Shown here: positions 24,301-33,300 of the stretch, in pieces
How the letters are laid out: the number at the start of each line of letters is the position of its first letter
How positions within the stretch are numbered: the first letter of the stretch is position 1
Assembly (NCBI GenBank): GCA_036023115.1
Contig: JAYKKT010000064.1
Span: 9,193,501 to 9,257,500, forward strand
Source: Brasenia schreberi
Lineage: Eukaryota > Streptophyta > Magnoliopsida > Nymphaeales > Cabombaceae
DNA length: 64,000 bases
Direction: 5' to 3'
The notes under the pieces: model-generated
What the model was told of the DNA's origin: nothing
Database searches by the model: none
Seen by the model: only the letters and a program-made list of their open reading frames with translations
Position numbers and translations under genes: made by a program

Positions 24301-27300
24301 ATAGTATGTAAGACTCCGGTAGGTTCCTTACTGATAGCCCATAAAAGAGAAACAATAAGATCCATCATCCAGCCATTCATATCCCTATGTTTGCATTTCA
24401 GCTCACTGAAGATGAGCACAAGGCTCTCCATGAAGAAACAAGATTAGACAAACTTGCATCAATAAAGATGCACAAACATCTCATTATTGTTAGAATGTAA
24501 TAGGGTTGGGCCAACATGGCCCATAAGTATGTGTTTGAAATCAGGTCCCAACAGACCCAGGGCACCCGAGCCTGGGCCACCAGGTGGCAAAGGCTAGTAA
24601 AGTAGCCGTTGGCCTTCAGCAACCAGCAGCACAGTTGCTGGCTTTCACTCTTCTCCTCTATAAATTATCTTCATATATTCAATAACATCAAGCCCTGTGT
24701 CGTTGCTTTGTATATAGATTGATATTGAATAAAATGAATACAGGTACATTACCTGTTTATTTACAATTATCCAGGTTCATAATAGTCTTTGTAAGCAATT
24801 AACTAGTTGATACATCAAGATATTCAAGCAGCAGATAGATATAAGTGATGCCACAAAAGTAAAACTCATGAAAATGCATACCTTAATGATGCGGCCGAAA
24901 TGATTTTATCATCCTTCTCTAAAATCACCGTGTAAAACCCTTGATAGTTTAGGCGGTTGTAGTTTGACCTAGAAAAGATTAGAAGGGCTCATTGAACAGA
25001 ATTAAGACATAATGTCGCAAATTTAGGCATCCTCCATAAAGGTTATTTGGGTTTTCAACAAGTTTATAAACTGTAAGGCATAAAAACATCCATGTATGAC
25101 CTATTTAGCTAGATCAAACTGGGACAGATTTAAGTTGGGTTCAAGCCTGTTAATAGTACACCCAAATTCAAATATCCATCAGGTTCGCTTCCAGGTTCAG
25201 GCTTGAGTATGCAGAACATTGTGTATCTGTCTTATCAGCAGGTTTGGCAAGAAAAACTAGATCTAAAGCCTTAGCAGACTCGTGTTTTTAATTTTTCCAA
25301 TTTTTGTGCGGTCACCAACTAATTGTAGATTATTTAGGTTCAGTATTGGTCAGGAGTCAGTTAGAGTTTGGAAGGCCTCCTTTGTTTTAATAATCAAATG
25401 AGGTAGGTTTCTGTTATTTTTACTATGTTTTGTCTTGTAATAATTCACACCGTTTTATAAATTGCTCTAATTTTGGGTTTGATTCAAAGTCAACAGGTTC
25501 AATTTTGGGTTTGTTTTGGGGTTGGATTGTGTTTGGATTAACTCGTTGTCTGTCGGGTATGAAACAGATCATGAGTTGGGTTCTTTACAAAGTTGTTTTG
25601 GCTTAGAATCTAATCCAGTTTGGGTTCGAAAGGTTTCAGGTCTAAGACTTACAGCTGAAATTGGACACTTTTCTAGACAGGACCAGAACCCTGATCAGAC
25701 AAATGCATTTGCATTCAGTCTAACTGGTTCAGTTACCTGTTTGGCTCATGTATCGCACCCAGTTTCAACACTAATCACATTGCACTACAGGTTTTAGCAA
25801 ATAATAACTAGCAAGGGACTTTCTTGAAATAAATATTAAAAAAACAGTTTTTGTACGAAAACCATGGTTATTCAGAATAACTTATTCTAAATTAAACAGC
25901 AAAACCTTAGAATATTGGAAAGATAGAAAGTCTCTAGAATAATGAATTATTTGTGATAGGAATATGCAAAAAATGTATCAACGTAATTTTCCCCTAGAAA
26001 GGGAACAAAAATTACAAAATTTCAGGCTTGTGATGGATTAGCAGTTAGCCCAAAGAAAATATACGGTCATTTATCTGCAGGTGCATGTATGTTATAAATA
26101 TCACATAACCACATGTAAATGCATTCACTTACACAGAGAAAGTTAAACCAAGAAGCATCTCTCTCTCTCTGGACTTCATTACGATTTCCTATTTTTCGCC
26201 ACACACAGACAAGGATGCACACATACTCATGCATCTACTTTTGCTGCCATATATAATAAAAGACTCCCGGACTTTCGTTACGATTTCCTATTTTTCGCTT
26301 CACCAGCCATTTATAATGGAGGGATATGCAGCAACCTTTTCACTGCCTTACAGTACCAAAAATAACTATAGTAAAAAAAACAACCCTTCTCGTTCCATAT
26401 CTTAAGTACTTCCCAATCTTTCACAGTTACAGAAATATGTACGGTGCAGCAAGCATGCTAACAAAATGGCCAACATATGATCATGCATTATCATGTCAAC
26501 GGACAGCGTACACAAAATAATAAGATGGATGAACCAACCTCAAGGAAAGTAGTAGAACAGAACACTAAGGGACTAACCATGAAACTTACCCACAATTGTA
26601 GATGGTGTGAGAAAGCATATCTATGCTTGTCCTTCGATCCACTAAAGGAACAAAACATTCATCCATCAGAGAAAGAGCAACAGCAAGCTTGCTGTTGCAT
26701 TCAATAATAGAGGCTAGCCTTTGATCAGAATTGCTCCAGTTGTCATCATCAAGGCGTTTCAACAAAGTACAGGTATATCCACTTTCAAGCAGCTTTGGTA
26801 AACCAAGCATATTAGAGAGTCCTTCCGCTACCTGAGCATAATTTATGAAATATTTCTTTTGAGAGGATAATTCCAAAATATTAAGAATGTTAGTGGTTGT
26901 TAATAGCATCATACAGCTACTGAGTTGTTTACGTGCACCGTGAAAGTAATCAACACACAATGACCAATGCCCTACCCATATATTCTTCTCATGCAAAGGC
27001 ATGCAGTAGATTTACACAAAGATAGTCTCTAGATTGTACCAGTGGTTAAAGTATTTCAAAAACCTGTTCTATCAAAAGAAGGCCTAGATACCTGCTCAGG
27101 CAGCCTCGCACTAAACAAACAAAACAAGAATGAAGTGTTAGAAAACTGGGCCCCTCTGGCCCGGCCTGGCAGGCGAGAGCCAGAGGGCCACTAGCCATTG
27201 GGGGCCCTGGTCTCCAACGGCTAGTCTTGTAGCCGTTGGGGGCTGGCTGCAGCCAGCCCCCCTTTCTTTCCTCTTGACCCTCTCCCTTATTTTCACTCTC

Positions 27301-30300
27301 TCTCACTCCTTTTTCTCTATAAATACCTCTTATAATCCATTGTAAATTAAAACTTTTTGTGGCTAATGAATAAAGATTATTTATTCAAATTTGTGTTGTG
27401 TTCATTCTCTTTTTCGTATGCACTTGTTGCTCTCGGCTATAGCCTTTTCTAAAGCTTCGTGATTATTTTATTGTGGTGTTATCCACTCATCAATCTTCCA
27501 CAACTATATAGAAGATCGCCTTCATTACATGAAGCACCTAGGTAGGTGCACCATTTTTGCTGCTTAAGCCCATCTAGGGCACTTAACTAACCTGTTTCTT
27601 AGCGTGCCCAAGGACCACTCCTAATCACCTTCTTGGAGAATCAGGTAACATTATCTTTTTTTATGTCACCACATTTCCTCGTAGTCTTTTTCTTTTCTTT
27701 TTTTATTCTGTCATGGTATTCCCTTTATCTTCTTCCTCTTCTCTTTCTTTTTCTTCAATATAATCTTTTGTCTGCTTCCTCTTCTCGTTCTTCGCTCTTT
27801 TTACCTGTCCCCTTCTTCCTCTTCCCTTTCTTTTTCTTCTTCGCCCCATGTGCAAGAATACATACACTATGCACTTAGCACATAAGAACCATGGATACAT
27901 ATATGCCCTGTTTCTATGAAAAGTAAATGGTGCTTCAAATTTCATAAACTTGCTCATTAGTTGCATATACTATAGTTTTTAATTTTGATTAATTAATACT
28001 CATAAGATTATGTTGGATATATGATGTTTATTTTTCAGTCATGTGATTGTGTTCGACATATGCTGTTTACGTTTTAGGGTTTTATATCAGGATACTACTA
28101 GAATTTTACTCTTAGTTGATACTAGTATCGGGCTTACTACCTAATCCAAAGTCAAAATTTCTGGAGGTCAAACGCTAATTCCCTGCCAATATATACAAAA
28201 ATCGTTGCCAAAAACTTTTGTTGGCTCTTATTTTCTATTGACAGATCACACCAAAAATAGTCACAGCATGTGCGAATGAATGCACACTCTCATAGAAGAG
28301 TAGACATGACCGGTTCCGAACCAGTCCAGCGGTTTGTACCGGAACCAAACCTGCCACGGAACCGCTGGTAATTGGAACTGGCCGAATCGACTCCAAAACC
28401 GGAATTGGGGACCTCCTGGTTTGATTATGGTTCATAATTTTAAGGAACCAGCTAGGAACCGATGGTTGTAAACTTCTCGTTAATAAATAAATATTATATA
28501 TATATATATATTAATACGTATTAAGGGGTGACTCAACGGTAAAACACTATTTACCACTAAATCAAGGGGGAGTTTGACTCCCCAAAGCCAACATTCCTTT
28601 AAAGAAAACTATTTTTTAACCGATTTCAAGAAGATTCTGAAACCGATGGTTTCAAAACCGGAACCACTCCTGAGACAGTTAAGTTCCTTTTCCAAGTTAA
28701 ATGTAACCCAGAACCGGTGGTTTGGAACCAGCGGTTCCAGATTACCCGAAACTGGACATGTCTACTCAAGAGTACTTCACCCTCTCATTAAAACTCATCA
28801 ATGTGGATTATTTTGTCAACCTGCTAAATAAATGAGTATGCTACTGTTCATTTATTAGGAAATACATCTTAAATAGAGTAGTTTCAACTTTCCAAACAAA
28901 AACATGAATTTTGTCTATGAAGAATCAAGGCAGTTGGGCTATTGAAGTTCAACCAACATAGGAATCACCTAAACAAACAGAAAATTTGTACTAGAGGGTT
29001 TCATGCACTCGAGAGTAGCCATGTTTTAGTTTGCTTGGATAAATACATCAAAAAGAGATACATAGTACCAAGATCATGCCTTCTTTTACTTCTTCCACTT
29101 TCTACTTATCATGAACACCAGTATTCATCCTTTTCCTTATAATCTCATGGGAGAAAATTCTAGTCTCTTAGGAGTAAAATATAAACATCTAAAGAGATGT
29201 ATCAGAGAGACAAAAGACTCTTTTCATGTGTGTAGATCACTGTCATGAAAGATCAAAATGCTCTGACTCAGAAAAAAATATGGTCATTTACCCAAAAGGC
29301 TGACTCAGAAAAAGATACGGTCATTTACCTAAATGGCTAAAAGGTGATATAAGGAATACATATGTGGATGCACAGTGCAAACACATACAGGCAAGAAGCA
29401 AAAAGTATTACATTTAACTTTTTAGCACCAAAAGAGAAAATCACTGAAGACATCAATTTGCAACACAATTTCGTAACTGCCAATTATGAGCATTTTTTCT
29501 CCTCTGTGCATAACATGGATCCCATCGCCTACTCCAACAATACCTCAATGCTCTAGTTACACAGTTAATTGCAAAGTTTTTCACCTCAAAAAGAAAAAGA
29601 AATTGCAACAAAATTCATGTAATTCCATCAGCAGACGACAAGAATAATTTGTTTCATCCAAAGAACAGTAATAAATCTAGTTAGTTCATAGATTTAGCAT
29701 CTGACCCAATGCTGATATTAAAGCATCAACTTGTTAGAAGACATTAACATGATAATATTAGGACCTAAGACGCTACATGGACATAAGGATAAGGAGACAG
29801 GGTACGCTTTTTATGTGATTTTCATCACACACAAAAAGATATCAGAAAGCATGATGAAAAGAAAAACACAGCAAGCATATGAAATTTAAAGAAATTCAAA
29901 GTGTGAGTCCTAGCATCCTAGAGAAGATAGCCACTGAATCATAGCTACTGAAAGAAGAATTGTACCTTCCGACAATTTTGTCCACAGAATGGAATTGAAT
30001 CAAAGTACGTCCCCTCTTGGATAATGTTTTCGCGAATGCATTCCTTGTGATCTACAAGGAAAAAATGTAAGTTAAGTTTCTGTAACTAACAAAATACTAA
30101 CATGAAATTGAACGATTACTAGCTACTTATATATATTGTAGCTCCAATTTATAAATCAAAATTTGTAGTAATACTGACATTTGCGTCCACATTGGCCACA
30201 CAAGCACAGACTGCCTGTAGATGGGCCTTGCAGATGTTCAGGGGACATGCAAAATGCACATCGGCAACTAGGGCAACACCAAGTACCTTCTGGAAGCATC

Positions 30301-33300
30301 TGAAAGCATGGCCCAGTTCAGCAGTTAAACAAAATGCCTTGAGCACATCTTGTTGGAAAAACTATGCCAAAAGTACATCAGGAACGTACTTAGAAATGCA
30401 TTTACAGAAACAAAATTCAGTAGCTTGAGTCTTGTTGACTAGAGAATTATTTTTAAAAGAATAACAAAAAATCAAGGCCAAAGGGCCTCTTACATAATTT
30501 CCCAAAAGAAAGGCTATGCAGCCAAAGGACTACACCAATACAAATGGCTACTACAGCACAAAAGCAATCATACTTGCAAGGCAAAGCTATCGATAGTCCA
30601 ATAGTGGAAGAAACTAAGCAAATAGAAACGAGCAATCCGTCCATTTAAGTTGTCCCAAAACAGCAAACCCAAGTTCTTAAAGTTTTTCGTTCAAGGATAT
30701 TAATAGAGATGTTACATATAGATGACAAGAAGACTATATAATCATATTAGAGAATAAATATTGTAAAGCAGCCGTAAGACCAGCAATGTTGTATGTTGTT
30801 GAATGGTGAGCCATCAATCATGAGTATGTCACGTTTGGAGCATAAATTACAATGTTGAATCGGATTTGGGGTCATATAGCAAAAAATGACTCCATAAGGA
30901 GACTATCACAGCAAAGTGCCAGTGTGGCACCAGCAGAAGACAATGAGAGAGATACGGAAGACAGAATGAGAGAGAGATGATTTGGAGGTATTAAGCAATG
31001 GAAAAAAACGAGCTCTACTTAATGAGAAGTTGAAAGATGTGCACTACAGAAGAAATCGAGGAAAGCCTGAAAAGTTTATAAAATATCATAAAACATAATC
31101 TTACTCATTTGGATTCCAATGCGGATATGACTCAAGATAGATCATAATGTCAACTGAGAATCCACTGAGCTGAATCCACCTAGTTAAGGGTGCAAGTGAG
31201 TCGAAACACTAGTGAGCCACTTGATGATAACTCTCGAGTTTGACTCGGTTCCATAGAGCCTGGAGCCGAGCTCAACATATAAGTGAATAGCTCAATTTCA
31301 CCAATACTCAGACTCGTGAGCTCACGAGCTCAATCAAGCTCTATACAAAAGTTTAAGAGACAGCCCATGGACTTTGCACCGGCATTATTTTAGATTATCT
31401 ATAAAATGTAAAGCCTGCTTTATGGGGAGTGAACCCTAGTTTTGTGGATATATTTGGTCCAAAGTACACAGTGCACCATGTGTCAGCTTCATGGCTTGGT
31501 GCATGTGACGATGAGGGCTTACTGCCTACACCTTTAACTGTCAAGTATGTCTCATTTGGTGGGTCAGAGCTCTCTCTAACTCCAAAGGATGGATCTGAGC
31601 TCTCACAAGGTTTCAAAGCTCAAGCTACTCAATCTGAACTCCAGTTGCTCGAGTATCTCGAGCTGAGCTTGAGCAAAGAGATAGGACCTTGACCAAGCTC
31701 GAGCTTGGCATTTTCTAAGCAAGCCCGAGTCCAGCTCACCCATACTTGGGCTCGACTGGACTCAATTGCAGCCCAATACCTAGTGTGAGAAAAATCTTGA
31801 TTTTGACATTGCTCTCAGATCTTTTTCTATTTGAAACAACTTTCAAGTGGCTTTTCATGTTTTGATATGAGAACCAGTACCAAGAGCTGCCACCGCTTTT
31901 CACTTCACCTTGCTTCAGCCTTTAAGTTTTTTCAAATCATCCAATCTTTTAAGGATGAAATAACATACTTAAAAGAATAACAAAAACCCGAGCCAGAAGT
32001 CGTTGAACAATATTATACTGTAAATATCACCATAAGGAGGAAAAAACATTTCTAGTAACGTGGCTGATCCAAGAACTTCCAACAACAACAACAACTACAA
32101 ACAACAACTAAGCCTTTTCCCATACTAGACGGGGTCGGCTACATGGATTCTTTGTTTCCACAGATCCCTATCGTGTGCCATGTTAGCAGTTAACTCCCAA
32201 TAAGCTAGATCATTCTTTATTGTTTCTTTCCAACACTTTTGTGGTCGTCCTCTACCTCTTTTAATACTTTCCAAATTTAGTTTTTCTAACCTTCTTACAG
32301 GTTCTTCTTTTGATCTTCTTTCTATATGTCCAAACTATCTTAAACGATGTTCTCTCATTTTATCCTCTATTTGTGCCACTCCTAATTTGTTTCTAATAAC
32401 CTCATTATGTATACGGTCTTTTCTTGTATGACCATTCATCCATCTCAACATCTTCATTTCTGTCGCAGACATCTTTTGTACATGTTGATGATTAACTGTC
32501 CAACACTCAGAACCATAAAACATGGCAGGCCTAATTGCTGCTCTATAATATTTACCTTTTAATTTTAATGGTATCTTCTTATCACAAAGAATACCTGATG
32601 CTCCTCTCCATTTTAACCAACCAGCATTAATTCTATGTGTAACATCTCCATCAATTCTTCCATCACTTTGAAAAATTGACCCTAGGTATTTAAAACTTTC
32701 CTTTTGGAGAATGCAATGTGTGCCAATTTTAAAACAGGTTAATTTCAAGGCCATCATTGAGCCGTAGAAAGACAAAGCCTCCCAATTCTCAGTTCTCTAT
32801 CCTCCTATTCCTTCTCACTACTTTAGCATTATCAGTTGCTACGCCATACAAGCTTATACAAGTGCAATAGTTCTGTTTTGTGCTCCAAGGTTGAAATTTA
32901 GTGTCATTTACAAACAGTTTAATCATGTGTATGTATTCTTAAGACATTTATATTGATGAGTTATTAACCGTGAAACAGTGATCTACTAAGGCACATGTAT
33001 ACACTTCAGAGTTCTGCACGTGAGCTTCAGAAATAAGCACAAAGCAACCAGGCACTCAGAGCGTTAGCTCACCAGGCAGGGGATCCAACTCACAAGATGA
33101 TGGTTGTGAGTTTAATACCCAGGGGTGTGCATACCTGGCCTCCGCCTCCCCATTGTAACCAAGAAAAGAAACATGAAGCAACATGAACAACCTACAAAAC
33201 GGAAAGATCATATGTAACTGAGGCACTCAGAACCAAAACGAGAAACCCAAGTAGGAATTTCAAGAGTTTTAGCAGCTCTGTCCATAATCCAACCAACAAG

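Larger units (their letters stand above)
16321..24881 (-). other. IDM1-like intron 5 (8.6 kb, transposon-filled)
   Basis: The largest intron of the gene. It contains, from low to high coordinate, an RTE tail (17007-17051), a strongly decayed RTE body (about 17130-18160), a copia element with TSD (18334-23011) that itself contains an RTE copy, a short RTE copy with an 18-bp TSD (23704-23816), and a solo LTR (24488-24765). Remaining pieces show no gene. Confidence 0.85.
26832..29965 (-). other. IDM1-like intron 3 (3.1 kb)
   Basis: Contains a solo LTR (27136-27529) and a hAT-like MITE with a SINE-like centre (28301-28764). 27.54-28.30 kb and 28.77-29.97 kb show no gene; an F-rich frame at 27.6-27.9 kb is pyrimidine-rich low complexity. 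Confidence 0.75.

Noticed and set aside
27633..27966. Overlapping Phe-rich and Lys/Arg/Glu-rich frames
   Set aside because: Both read one pyrimidine-rich tract in opposite directions.
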